Source: Oceanisphaera sp. IT1-181
GTDB lineage: Bacteria > Pseudomonadota > Gammaproteobacteria > Enterobacterales > Aeromonadaceae
NCBI RefSeq assembly: GCF_033807535.1
Contig: NZ_CP136856.1
Span: 3,490,001-3,554,000, forward strand
DNA: 64,000 nucleotides
Direction of reading: 5' to 3'
The position numbers were made by a program, and so were the translations under genes. A model generated the notes under the pieces. The model had not been told where the DNA came from. It did not search any database and saw only the letters and a list, made by a program, of their open reading frames with translations. Shown piece after piece: positions 43,533 through 52,958 of the stretch (within the stretch, counting starts at the first letter, position 1; each line of letters starts with the position of its first letter).

Positions 43533-43871
43533 TTACCCACAAAGCTCAGCCATGTTTCAGAAAACTCAGCACCAATGAATTCAATAGGTTACAGGTAGGC
43601 ACCGCCTCTTCGGTGAAGAATATGAGGCTCAGTTTGGTATTTCGACCTTGTAGGGGCCCGTCTCTTCGGCGAAGAGGACTTCGGCCCGGTTTGGTGTTTG
43701 GGTTTAAATCTAAACCTCAGTAACAGCCAGCAGAGCTGGCCTGCCGAATAAATTGGGCAGCTACAAAGAACAAACCAAAATAGGGTGCGTTATGGCTGAG
43801 GTTCATACGTAATTAGGTAACAGTAAAACTTAAGTACCCGTTTAATCCCTAACGAGAGCATTGCAGGTAAT
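43533..43871. other. Gene-free spacer with repeat A
   Basis: No gene. It contains GTAGG...TCTTCGGCGAAGA-type GC-rich repeats (about 43590-43680) and repeat A copy 2 (43685-43822, opposite orientation). Confidence 0.65.
43685..43822 (-). repeat. Dispersed intergenic repeat A, copy 2
   Basis: The reverse complement aligns with 13114-13288: GGTTTAAATCTAAACCTCAG, TAACAGCCAGCAGAGCTGGC, GCCGAATAAATTGGGCAG and GCTGAGGTTCATACGTAATT are shared with small differences. Confidence 0.8.
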
Positions 43872-43899
43872 AAAACGGCGGCCTAATGGCCGCCGTTTT
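43872..43899. terminator. Bidirectional terminator
   Basis: AAAACGGCGGCC-TAAT-GGCCGCCGTTTT, a perfect 12-bp stem between convergent genes, with T-runs on both strands. Confidence 0.9.
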
Positions 43900-43927
43900 T
43901 ATGCTGTAGTTATGATGCTATTAGAAG

Positions 43928-46900
43928 CTACAAACGCTTATCTGGATCAGGCCTATCTTGAACAGACTTATCTGGCGCAGATTTAGCCGCTGCCTTGGCG
44001 GCTTTGTTTTTGCTTTCAAAGTTGAGATGCAACTTCACCGGTCGCCATGAACCTTGGTAAGCAAAGCAGCTCCAGCCCCAACGTAACCAACCTAACAAAG
44101 CAAACGCCAACCAGAGTGCCCAGCTGAGCATCAGCAATCGATACACCCACAGTGGCACCGATAACACCCAAGCTTGAGGTAAGTTTCCGGCACTGCGGTC
44201 TTGATACCAGCGCAGCGTATTGGCATAAGAGCCATGGCCGCTAATTTGCATATTCGGTAAGCCTAACAAGCCCTGTTGAATGGCCAAAAATAAAAAGCCT
44301 AGCGCTAATAAGCTCAGCAGCACCAAGCCAATTTGTGCCAGATTAAAGGCCGCGCCTGCCGTTTGATGTTGCCAACGACCACGCAGCCCCAGCGTCAACA
44401 GCCACGCCACTACCACTAGCGCCATCCACAGTGGCACTTGGCTTAAGCCGATGCCCAATAATAACCAGTGGTGAAAGCGCAGCGGTGTAAAGCGCACACG
44501 GCTAAGGCCAAAGGCCAGTAAGGCGATAATTAGCAGTAAACTCCAGAACAACACCGCCGGCCCCATAGGCGGGCCCGAGGCCCATAATATCCAACGATCA
44601 TCACCTAGGGTGAGCTGGATATCGTTATTGACGCTGGCGCTATTCAGCACAATGTTGGGCGTGCTAAACACGGTGGCAATGCCAGGCTGTTGGCGCCAGT
44701 TAATCTGTATCTGTTGCGCGCCGGGTGTTAACGGGAGCAGCAAGCTGTGATCTGCTTGCAGGCGCAGCGCATGGCTTTTACCGTCGATAAGCACCGACTG
44801 CAGCTCAATCTGCTCGGGCAGCTGCACGCTATGCTGGCCGCCTTGGCTACTGCGCAGCTGTAATGTTAAGTCTACATCTACCGCTTTGTGTCCTGTGGCT
44901 AAGTTTAACTGGCTGCTATCTATGGTCAGGGTTTGCCCCGGCACGCCGGCTGGTCGGCTAATGTGCCAGGTTAGCGACTCACCTGGCCACGGATGCCACA
45001 CCGGCAGCCAAGTATTTTGTTCGCCGTCTTGCGCGCTATTGGGTTGGCTCACCACTAAGCCACTGCTTTCTACGTGCCAAATGGCGCTGCTATCTAGGCG
45101 CCACACTTCACTCCAACGAGTAGTCTCGGCGGCGGTGAGCGTTAACTCAGCGGATTTATCTAAGCGCGATTGCCAATGAGCGCTCGTTTGATCCGCCTGT
45201 AAGGTGAGTTGCAACTTACCGTCTTTGACGGTGAGTCCATCCGTGAGCAGCGATTCGCCTTTTAACAGCGGCAGGCTCAAGATAATGGGCTGACCTAAAG
45301 GAGAAACGCGGCTTACTTGGGTGTCTACCTGCCAGTCCAGCCCTAATTGCACGGTGCGCGTAACTTGCACGAAGTCCGGTTGCGGGCCGCTCGCTAACTG
45401 AGCCGCTCCCGCTTGGGAGTCAGCCTGTGCTTGGGCGCGACTAAACTGCAGCTGACTATTAGGCACGCCATTATCATTAAGCCCGCGCACCGCCCAGCCG
45501 TTGGCCATTACTTGCACATGACGGGGCACTAACGGCAGATCCAGCTGTAATTGCTCGCCATACAAGTCACCTTGCAGCTGCAGCTGATGAATACCCTTGC
45601 TCAGCGGTACATACAAGATGCCGGCCGCATCACGGCGCAATGCTGTGGCCAGCTGCCCATCCACTAATACCGCCTTGAGCTGCCAATGAGCGTGAGCACG
45701 GGGCAAGGGGACGGCCACCGACGCTTGGGCATGGACTTCCAGCTCCATGTTGAGCGGCTGAGGTGTGTTGGCCGCCGCGTTATCAGGCAAGTTATCAGTT
45801 AAGTTATTAGACACTTTATCAGGAAATTTATCAGATAAAGTCGGTAAGGCGAGGTGCAGCCTGGCGATTTGCGCGCATTCGGGCAGGCAGTCGGCGGGCA
45901 CCAGTAAACGCGTTTTTAGCTCATTCAGTAATGCTTGATTAGGGATGTCCGCTTGTGCCGGCGAGGGCAAAGCTAATAGCAAAGGCAGTAATAAGCCGAT
46001 GGGTAACAGGGCTGACCATAAGCGCGACTCTTGATAAAAATCGCGTTGGCGGCTGAGGGTAAAGCCCGCCATGCGCAGCATCAGCAGGCTGATTAATAGC
46101 ACCCGTAATAGGCTTAATGCCAGATTCATGGTCGGTGATAACAAGATTAAATTAATTTGTTGCGCCTCATCTACCGGGCCATTCCAGCTCATGTCTATGC
46201 TGTTGGCATGCCACAGGGGCAGTCCGGGGCCGGTTTGTAACTTAGCATTGGGATCTGCTTGATGCAGAGCTCGAGCTGGGGGGAGTGATTTGCCGGTCAT
46301 GGGTGCCGCCGAACCTTGGCGGCGCACATAGCTGTCGGTTAAGGATTGCACGGGTGAGGACTCAGATTTTAAAGACTGATACTCACCATCCCGAACATCG
46401 CCCATATCATCCGCTGCCGACATTTCTGCCTCTTGGACAGATGAGTAGTGTTCTAGCGCCGTATTAGGTAAGTGATAGCTCACTTCAGCCAGCTGCGGAT
46501 ACATGGCAAGCCTCACTTGTTCGGCCATAAAAGGCAGAGCAATCAACAGCAATACTGCTAAGCAAACACTGCGATACCCGATCATCGCTTTTCTGAGTAA
46601 GCCCGCGGGCAGCACTTTGAGTAAGGCGCTGGCGGCCATTAGATTGAGCCATACCCAGCGTGGTGGGCCAAAGCCTGAACTTTCATGCCAGATCAGCGCC
46701 AGCGTTACTAAGGTGAGCAAGCCCCACCACCCACCCCATAAGCGAAAGGCGGCCACGGCGGCAATTAACACTAAAAATAAGTCCAGCAGCGTCCAATGGG
46801 ACAGCCAAGTGTTGGGTGCTTTATCCATACCCGAGGCGGAAAGTAGGCTCCAGCCGGGCGGCAAATATAGCCGAGTCTGTAAGGAGGCCAGATCCGTATT

Positions 46901-48208
46901 CCAACCGACCGCCGGCAAACTGCTAACCGAGCTTTGATAACGACTGTCGGCGATAAGATCTATGTTTCCTTGGCGAATTTCCACGCCCTTCAAGTCAGAG
47001 TCTACTTGCTGAGTAATAAACTGCGGTTGGCCATTTAAGGTTACCTGCCCCAGCTCTAATGCGGGGTTGGCCTCTAAGCGCCAACCTTGGTTGATTTGGC
47101 CGGTAAGTCGGTCTTGTACGCTATAACCACCACCATCAAAGTCCAGCCACAGCTGGCGCCTTAACTCAAGTTGATTGGGTTGTGGGTCTGGATTGCCGCG
47201 GCGAATTTCGCGCAACACCATGCGCTCGCCTTGGTTTACGCGATAGGCGGGCAGGCGTTGCCAGTCATTGGGCAAATTAGTTTGTTGTGGGTCTATCGAG
47301 CTGAGGTTTTCCACTTCTACCAAGCGCAGTTGTGGTACTGCTTCAAATACCCACACCTCTTGCTCTGGCCAAGGCGATTTGATCGTAGGTAGGCTTATCT
47401 CATGCACGGCACTGGGATGGCGACTAATAAGAGTAAGAGTCCAGCGGCCGGGGCGCACCTGTACTCTTAAGCGGCCATCGGGCTCTATTTTGGCAGGCAA
47501 AGGGCTGTCGAGTTGCAAGGAGATCTGCTTATCCAGCAATACCGGGCCCAGCACGAGCTCGCGCTGCTCACCGGTCACCTCTAACGTTATCTGATTGGTC
47601 ACTTGCAGCGGATTGAGATCGCTGATTTTTCGAAACACCTGCAGCGTGAGTGCATCCGAGGGCGGCGCCGTATTGGGTTGTTCGGTCTGGGACTTTGCCA
47701 ACCACAGTAGCCCCTTGGCGTCGATATCCAACTCTCGTTTGGTTTGCTCATTAATAGTGAGCGCTAACAAGCCGCTGGCGGGCGGTAACATCAGGCTCTT
47801 GGGTAGGGAATTCCATTGCCACTGGCCGCGGATTATATATTGGCCGGCGGCGAGCTTAACGCTGGGGCGGCCATGTCTGATGGCGATAGGTTGCGGCTGA
47901 TTATTAACCGTAACCTGTTGTGGCCAATACTGAATATCGCCCGGCAAGGGCACCCAGCTCTCGCTATAAAGCTGCCATTGTTGGCTAAATTGCCCGCCGC
48001 GTTCGGTTAAGTCCAGGTTCAGCTGAGTAGGCCAAGCACAGGGCTGATCGTTAGCTTGATTGTATAAAAAAGGGCACAAGCGTTGCGGCTCATCGGCTAA
48101 GACCCACTCCACCCAAGGCTGCAAAGGCTCAGGTATGGGCGTGCTGGCGCGAGCCGAAAGGGCGCTTAAGTTGAGTAATAACAGCGTAAAAAAAATCAGA
48201 TAGCGCAT
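43928..48208 (-). CDS. Very large membrane protein of unknown function
   Basis: 1426 residues. I do not recognise the family. A signal peptide (residues 1-22) leads into a beta-rich, Trp/Gln-rich exported region to about 470. Then come four close membrane segments (about 473-490, 493-508, 518-536, 547-563), a polar linker (570-680), further segments (about 685-712 and 732-750), and a second exported beta-rich region (755-1210) starting with PADCLPECAQIARLHL. Four more membrane segments follow (about 1217-1235, 1247-1275, 1288-1312, 1350-1378), with a Lys/Asp-rich cytoplasmic tail. The two halves thus look like repeats of one plan, an exported domain plus a membrane bundle. AAGGGATT precedes the ATG at 48208. 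It stands alone; no neighbour suggests a role. Confidence 0.85.
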   Translation of the reverse strand: MRYLIFFTLLLLNLSALSARASTPIPEPLQPWVEWVLADEPQRLCPFLYNQANDQPCAWPTQLNLDLTERGGQFSQQWQLYSESWVPLPGDIQYWPQQVTVNNQPQPIAIRHGRPSVKLAAGQYIIRGQWQWNSLPKSLMLPPASGLLALTINEQTKRELDIDAKGLLWLAKSQTEQPNTAPPSDALTLQVFRKISDLNPLQVTNQITLEVTGEQRELVLGPVLLDKQISLQLDSPLPAKIEPDGRLRVQVRPGRWTLTLISRHPSAVHEISLPTIKSPWPEQEVWVFEAVPQLRLVEVENLSSIDPQQTNLPNDWQRLPAYRVNQGERMVLREIRRGNPDPQPNQLELRRQLWLDFDGGGYSVQDRLTGQINQGWRLEANPALELGQVTLNGQPQFITQQVDSDLKGVEIRQGNIDLIADSRYQSSVSSLPAVGWNTDLASLQTRLYLPPGWSLLSASGMDKAPNTWLSHWTLLDLFLVLIAAVAAFRLWGGWWGLLTLVTLALIWHESSGFGPPRWVWLNLMAASALLKVLPAGLLRKAMIGYRSVCLAVLLLIALPFMAEQVRLAMYPQLAEVSYHLPNTALEHYSSVQEAEMSAADDMGDVRDGEYQSLKSESSPVQSLTDSYVRRQGSAAPMTGKSLPPARALHQADPNAKLQTGPGLPLWHANSIDMSWNGPVDEAQQINLILLSPTMNLALSLLRVLLISLLMLRMAGFTLSRQRDFYQESRLWSALLPIGLLLPLLLALPSPAQADIPNQALLNELKTRLLVPADCLPECAQIARLHLALPTLSDKFPDKVSNNLTDNLPDNAAANTPQPLNMELEVHAQASVAVPLPRAHAHWQLKAVLVDGQLATALRRDAAGILYVPLSKGIHQLQLQGDLYGEQLQLDLPLVPRHVQVMANGWAVRGLNDNGVPNSQLQFSRAQAQADSQAGAAQLASGPQPDFVQVTRTVQLGLDWQVDTQVSRVSPLGQPIILSLPLLKGESLLTDGLTVKDGKLQLTLQADQTSAHWQSRLDKSAELTLTAAETTRWSEVWRLDSSAIWHVESSGLVVSQPNSAQDGEQNTWLPVWHPWPGESLTWHISRPAGVPGQTLTIDSSQLNLATGHKAVDVDLTLQLRSSQGGQHSVQLPEQIELQSVLIDGKSHALRLQADHSLLLPLTPGAQQIQINWRQQPGIATVFSTPNIVLNSASVNNDIQLTLGDDRWILWASGPPMGPAVLFWSLLLIIALLAFGLSRVRFTPLRFHHWLLLGIGLSQVPLWMALVVVAWLLTLGLRGRWQHQTAGAAFNLAQIGLVLLSLLALGFLFLAIQQGLLGLPNMQISGHGSYANTLRWYQDRSAGNLPQAWVLSVPLWVYRLLMLSWALWLAFALLGWLRWGWSCFAYQGSWRPVKLHLNFESKNKAAKAAAKSAPDKSVQDRPDPDKRL

Positions 48209-48516
48209 AAGAATCCCTTCTTTGCTTAGCCGATAGCAGGCGGTGTGGTATTAGGCTTTCAGCGCATCCTAACATGAAGATCCGAAAACATAGCTGCAGT
48301 AGCACAGTGAGGGATGAGAAGTAAGAAACACAGTCTAAACCAGAGCACAAATGTGGTTTTTCCTGCTAGCAGCTATTACTCAAGCAGCATATAAAAGTAG
48401 CGAGATGTGCGCTTCGTTGCAAAATGCTGCAGTAGCGGTTTTTTTATAGTGGCTTCTGCTATAAAATCGGTGAAACATGATTGGATAAGATGGGTTTTTA
48501 CCATCAAAGGATGACT
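48209..48516. other. Intergenic region before sstT
   Basis: A 308-bp divergent spacer. TATAAA near 48461 is a possible -10 for sstT. CTGCAGTAGC occurs twice (48293 and 48428). No gene or terminator seen. Confidence 0.5.
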
Positions 48517-49776
48517 ATGAACCAAACACAGCCCTTTTTACTGCGTTTAAGTAATCGCGTTAGCTTAGTGACGCAGATATTGGTCGGTATTATTGCCGGC
48601 GTGGCGTTAGCTGTGCTGTCACCCACGGCGGCCGAGTCGGTTGGCTTATTGGGTAACCTGTTTGTGAGCGCGCTAAAAGCGGTGGCGCCCATCTTAGTAT
48701 TTGTGTTGGTGCTGTCTTCTATCGCCAATCATAAAAAAGGTAGCCAAACCAGTATCAGACCTATTTTGGCATTGTATCTGATTGGTACCTTTGTGGCGGC
48801 GCTGACCGCTGTGGTGATGAGTTTTATCTTCCCCACCACTTTGGTATTAGTCAGCATCGGCATTGAGGCCTCGCCGCCAGAAGGCATCGCCGAAGTGTTG
48901 CAAACTTTGTTATTCAAGATCGTTGATAACCCAGTAAATGCGCTACTCACAGGTAACTTTATCGGTATTTTGGCCTGGGCCATTGGCTTAGGCATGGTAC
49001 TGCGCCACGGTGCCGATTCCAGCAAGCATGTGTTTCGGGATATTTCCGATGGCGTGTCCAGCATAGTGCGCTTCGTTATCCGCTTGGCGCCTTTCGGTAT
49101 CTTTGGTTTGGTAGCCAGCACCATAGCGGCCACCGGCTTTGATGCACTCTGGGGTTATGCACGGTTATTGGCAGTGTTAATCGGCTCCATGTTGATTATT
49201 GCGCTGGTGATGAACCCGCTGATCGTTTACTTAAAAATCCGCCGCAATCCGTATCCGTTAGTGTTTAAGTGCCTGCGCGAAAGTGGCGTAACCGCTTTCT
49301 TTACTCGTAGCTCAGCCGCTAACATTCCGGTGAACATGGAATTATGTAAGCGCTTAGACTTGCATGAAGACACCTATTCAGTATCCATCCCACTGGGTGC
49401 CACCATCAACATGGGTGGTGCGGCCATTACCATTACCGTACTCACCTTGGCGGCGGTGCATACCTTGGGCATTGAAGTAGATTTAGGCACTGCACTGCTA
49501 TTAAGTGTGATCGCCTCTGTCTCGGCCTGTGGCGCATCCGGCGTGGCCGGTGGCTCCTTGCTGCTGATACCGCTGGCTTGTAGCTTGTTTGGTATTCCTA
49601 ACGAAATCGCGATGCAGGTGGTGGCGGTGGGCTTTATTATTGGTGTGTTGCAAGACTCGGCAGAAACCGGCTTAAACAGCTCCACCGACGTGCTGTTTAC
49701 CGCCGCCGCTTGTCAGGCTGAAGAAGCGAAAGCTACCGCCTATCAGGCTGCAGAAAACAAAGCCGCCGTGCGCTAG
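48517..49776 (+). CDS. sstT: Na+/serine-threonine symporter
   Basis: 419 residues of the dicarboxylate/amino acid:cation symporter family. Family motifs are RVSLVTQILVGIIAGVAL, SALKAVAPILVFVLVLSSIA, FFTRSSAANIPVNMELCKRL (the serine-rich re-entrant loop) and ATINMGGAAITITVL, followed by GVAGGSLLLIPLA. They match E. coli SstT closely. The start at 48517 has AAAGGA 6 nt upstream; the frame is open to 48481 without a better site. Uptake is Na+-driven, which fits the sodium-based energetics suggested by the N-ATPase. A strong terminator follows. Confidence 0.95.
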   Translation: MNQTQPFLLRLSNRVSLVTQILVGIIAGVALAVLSPTAAESVGLLGNLFVSALKAVAPILVFVLVLSSIANHKKGSQTSIRPILALYLIGTFVAALTAVVMSFIFPTTLVLVSIGIEASPPEGIAEVLQTLLFKIVDNPVNALLTGNFIGILAWAIGLGMVLRHGADSSKHVFRDISDGVSSIVRFVIRLAPFGIFGLVASTIAATGFDALWGYARLLAVLIGSMLIIALVMNPLIVYLKIRRNPYPLVFKCLRESGVTAFFTRSSAANIPVNMELCKRLDLHEDTYSVSIPLGATINMGGAAITITVLTLAAVHTLGIEVDLGTALLLSVIASVSACGASGVAGGSLLLIPLACSLFGIPNEIAMQVVAVGFIIGVLQDSAETGLNSSTDVLFTAAACQAEEAKATAYQAAENKAAVR

Positions 49777-49799
49777 GCTTTAGCCGTCAGTATATAGAT

Positions 49800-49832
49800 A
49801 AGCCCCGAGTCTCATGACTCGGGGCTTTTTTT
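49800..49832 (+). terminator. Terminator of sstT
   Basis: AAGCCCCGAGT-CTCATG-ACTCGGGGCTT followed by T, 24 nt after the sstT stop. Confidence 0.93.
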
Positions 49833-49857
49833 TAGCTGAAAATTTATCGCTGACGGC

Positions 49858-50736
49858 TTACCGCTTTGTTTCATCATATTGCTGGCACAGCGCGATAAAG
49901 CGGCGTAATAAGGCCGAGTGATATTTTTGTTTATGCCATACCAGCTTGAGGGTGCGAGATAAGTAAGTATTCACATTGATTGTGACTAAACGGCCATAGG
50001 TCAGCCTATCACTGACCGCTCTTCTAGACACAAACGCCAGCCCTAATCCTTGCTCTGCGGCCTGCATCACCGCCTCTAGGGTATTGAGTTCTAGAGTCTG
50101 ACCCAAAGTGCCAATTTGCGGCGTCAGCTCGCGATCAAACTGCTCACGATTGCCCGATTTCGGCTCACGCAATACCCAGTTGTGGTGTGCTAATTGCGCG
50201 AGCTTGAGCGTTTTTTTCTCGGCCAGCGGGTGGTGAGGGTGAGCGATAACTAACATCTCATCTTGCAACCAGTCTTGGGTGACCAAGGTGGGATGAAAAT
50301 TTTCACCCTCAATTAATGCCATATCCAACTCAAAACGCAGCAGCATGTCACACAGATTATGAGTATTGGTGATGCGCACCTTGGCCTGTAATTGCGGTTG
50401 TTGCGCCAATAATTTGGGTAGCAGGTAATTGCCGATGGTTTGACTGGCACCTAAGCGTAAAGAGCCGCTGGGCGCGCCTTGCTCATCAAATAAATGCTCA
50501 ATATCCGTGATGCGGCTTAAGACTTCTTCAGCCAGCGGCTGTAATTGGCGACCCTGATCGTTGAGCTGCAAGCGTGGATGCACCCGATCAAATACCGGAT
50601 GGCCCAGCTGGCGCTCCAATTCGGCCAGCGCTTGAGAAAGAGCACCTTTGCTTAAAAACAGCTCTGCTGCCGCCAGCCCTAAGTTGCCGTGGCGGGCAAT
50701 ACTGCTAAATACCTGTAGCTGTTTTAGACTTATCAT
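49858..50736 (-). CDS. LysR-family transcriptional regulator
   Basis: 292 residues. The N-terminal winged helix-turn-helix is SLKQLQVFSSIARHGNLGLA with LSKGALSQALAELERQLG; the rest is the effector-binding domain (GSLRLGASQTIGNYLLPKLL). It resembles YeiE/CysB-side LysR proteins. It is divergent from a TDT-family transporter gene, with 91 nt between, so it most likely controls that gene and itself. The effector is unknown. Confidence 0.9.
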   Translation of the reverse strand: MISLKQLQVFSSIARHGNLGLAAAELFLSKGALSQALAELERQLGHPVFDRVHPRLQLNDQGRQLQPLAEEVLSRITDIEHLFDEQGAPSGSLRLGASQTIGNYLLPKLLAQQPQLQAKVRITNTHNLCDMLLRFELDMALIEGENFHPTLVTQDWLQDEMLVIAHPHHPLAEKKTLKLAQLAHHNWVLREPKSGNREQFDRELTPQIGTLGQTLELNTLEAVMQAAEQGLGLAFVSRRAVSDRLTYGRLVTINVNTYLSRTLKLVWHKQKYHSALLRRFIALCQQYDETKR

Positions 50737-50827
50737 TTAGAAAAACAAAACACTTTGTTTAAATCATTTAGATATCGTAAATACTAAGGTTTTTTTATGA
50801 TTAGAGCCAGTTAACAAGGAGGCTCAC

Positions 50828-51787
50828 ATGCTAAATATTTCTCGACATCGTTTTGCCAATGTTCCCACTCCCATGGCGGGGCTGGCGTTAGGTATCGCAA
50901 GCCTTGGCTGGGCTTGGGAAAATGTGGGCCTGTTTTCTGGTGGCGCACAAATGCTGGGCGCCATTATCGCCGCCGTTCTGCTGCTGATCTTAACCGCTAA
51001 GTTTGTGCTGCATCCGCAGTTATTAATGCAAGACTTAGCACACCCAGTAGTAGGCAGCGTGGTGCCGACCTTTGCCATGGCCACCATGGTGGTATCTAAA
51101 GCGCTTGGCGGCAGTTTAGGAACTGGCTTATGGTTGTTTGCCATCGCACTGCATTTGGTCTTTTTGGTGACCTTTATCTGGCATCGCCTGAAAGGCTTTA
51201 AACTACACCAGATGGTGCCCAGCTGGTTTGTGCCACCCATTGGTATCATAGTGGCCGATGTAGCAAGCCCAGGTGGTGCATTTGCTCCTTTGGCCCAAGT
51301 GCTACTGTGGTTTGGTATCGTTTGTTATGCGGTGATGTTACCCATGATGCTGTATCGCCTGATATTTTGTGCCGAGGTGCCGGATGCCGCCAAACCGACT
51401 ATCGCTATTATGGCCGCTCCCGCCAGCCTATCTTTAGCGGGTTACTTAACCGTTACTGAACAGCCTGCACCCGTATTAGTGGCCGTGTTGTTAGGTATCG
51501 CCGTGTTAATGACCGCCCTTATTTACTTGGCCTTTATTAAGCTATTACGTTTACCCTTTAGCCCAGGCTACGCCGCCTTTACTTTTCCGATGGTGATAGG
51601 TGCGACCGCCTTATTTAAAGTGGCTACGCTGGCTGAAACGCTAGGTTTGGATGCTGCGACTATTAATCAGTTACGTTGGATGGCAGAAGGCGAGCTGGTT
51701 ATCGCGACCTTGGTGGTCAGCTACGTGGCACTGCGCTTCGCGCAAAACTTTAACCCACTGCGTAAGGCCTTAGCCGATTTGGCATAA
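50828..51787 (+). CDS. TDT-family (TehA/SLAC1-like) transporter
   Basis: 319 residues, about ten hydrophobic segments in the tellurite-resistance/dicarboxylate transporter fold. Conserved pieces are NVPTPMAGLALGIASLGWAW, VGSVVPTFAMATMVVSKAL, VPSWFVPPIGIIVADVASP and YAAFTFPMVIGATALFKVA. Members move anions, sulfite, malate or C4-dicarboxylates. The divergent LysR gene is probably its regulator. Substrate not determined; a sulfite role is possible from relatives but not supported by the neighbours. Confidence 0.88.
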   Translation: MLNISRHRFANVPTPMAGLALGIASLGWAWENVGLFSGGAQMLGAIIAAVLLLILTAKFVLHPQLLMQDLAHPVVGSVVPTFAMATMVVSKALGGSLGTGLWLFAIALHLVFLVTFIWHRLKGFKLHQMVPSWFVPPIGIIVADVASPGGAFAPLAQVLLWFGIVCYAVMLPMMLYRLIFCAEVPDAAKPTIAIMAAPASLSLAGYLTVTEQPAPVLVAVLLGIAVLMTALIYLAFIKLLRLPFSPGYAAFTFPMVIGATALFKVATLAETLGLDAATINQLRWMAEGELVIATLVVSYVALRFAQNFNPLRKALADLA

Positions 51788-52124
51788 TTATCTCACTCGA
51801 CTAGCGCTGAGCATCAAGCTAAAGAGCAAAGACTCAAGATTATCTGCAACGGAATCCACTGCTCTTTGTTTACGATAAGCACGGAAAAATAGTGATCAAA
51901 TCTGAAAGTGACTCTTATGGTAAGACCTAACCACCGTAGAAGCCGCTTCAGCTGGCTGGTTTTGCGCAGCAAAACTAAAAGCTTTGGTTTAGCTCTTACC
52001 AAGAATAAGATTTTGTCACTCGTCGAACTTATCTCATCTTAATTTTTCCGCGCCTTCCGCGTTCTTCCGTTGCAAAATAGCACTAGGTTTTAGTGTTTAG
52101 AGCTTATGTTGGCCTCTTCGCTCT
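51788..52124. other. Gene-free, repeat-containing spacer
   Basis: 337 bp between convergent genes. It carries a GCGCTGAGC fragment (51798), AGCACGGAAAAATAGTGATC (51879, also seen with changes at 13070-13090), the B-type hairpin (51934-51975), and GGTTTAGCTCTTACC (51986), whose complement matches 13390-13406. No clear terminator. Confidence 0.6.
51934..51975 (-). repeat. Dispersed repeat B, partial copy 3
   Basis: Read on the - strand: GTTTTGCTGCGCAAAACC, AGCCAGCTGAAGCGGCTTCT and ACGG, matching the right end of copies at 29343-29378 and 39105-39144. Confidence 0.6.
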
Positions 52125-52958
52125 TCACACTGCTTTTTCTACATTAGCCTGCTTGTAGGTGGCACGAATAAATGCCGCGATAAAGAATAGCGTGAGCAGC
52201 AGTACTATGGTGGGCGCGGGCGCACTGTCGATAAAGAATGACGCATATACACCGAAAAAGGCGCCGACTACGGCTATCACTACCGACAGTATCAACATGG
52301 TGCTGAACTTATTGGTCAGCAAGAAGGCGATGGCACCGGGCGCGATTAGCAGCGAGATGGCCAAGATTAAGCCCACCGATTTGAGTGCTGCCACTATGGT
52401 CAGCGCTATCAAACACAATAGGCTGTAATGCAGCACATTCACGCGCAAGCCTATGGCTTGTGCATGAGCGGGGTCAAAGGCATGCAGTAAAAAATCCCGC
52501 CATTTACTGCCTAAGATCAGTACCGTAATCAAGGCAATGACGCCGGTTTCGATAATATCTGAACTGCCAATGCCTAGCATGTCGCCAAACAGAATATGGT
52601 CGAGGTGTACATCTGAGTTAATTTTCACATATAACAGCAAACCTAAGCCGAACATGCCGGAAAAGACGATCCCCATGATGGTGTCTTGCTTAATGCGGCT
52701 GTTGTTCTTTAAAAAACCAATCGACAGCGCACACACCATACCGGCAATAAAGGCGCCGATAGTAAAAGGTGCCCCGACGATGTAAGCAATCACTACGCCT
52801 GGGAATACGGCATGGCTCATGGCATCACCCATTAATGCCCAGCCTTTGAGCACCAAGAAGCAAGATAAGAGTGCGGTTGGCACGGCAATTAATACCGAGA
52901 TCGTGAGCGCATTAGTCATAAAACTAAACTGAAAGGGCGCCAGTAAGGTTTCCATCAT
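52125..52958 (-). CDS. sitD: Manganese/iron ABC transporter permease (SitD-like)
   Basis: 277 residues of the ABC-3 permease family with about eight hydrophobic segments (AVPTALLSCFLVLKGWALMG, GDAMSHAVFPGVVIAYIVG, LAISLLIAPGAIAFLLTNKF). It is the last gene of the operon, overlapping sitC by 4 nt, and presumably pairs with sitC as the second half of the channel, as in Yersinia yfeABCD and Salmonella sitABCD. No terminator identified. Confidence 0.9.
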   Translation of the reverse strand: MMETLLAPFQFSFMTNALTISVLIAVPTALLSCFLVLKGWALMGDAMSHAVFPGVVIAYIVGAPFTIGAFIAGMVCALSIGFLKNNSRIKQDTIMGIVFSGMFGLGLLLYVKINSDVHLDHILFGDMLGIGSSDIIETGVIALITVLILGSKWRDFLLHAFDPAHAQAIGLRVNVLHYSLLCLIALTIVAALKSVGLILAISLLIAPGAIAFLLTNKFSTMLILSVVIAVVGAFFGVYASFFIDSAPAPTIVLLLTLFFIAAFIRATYKQANVEKAV

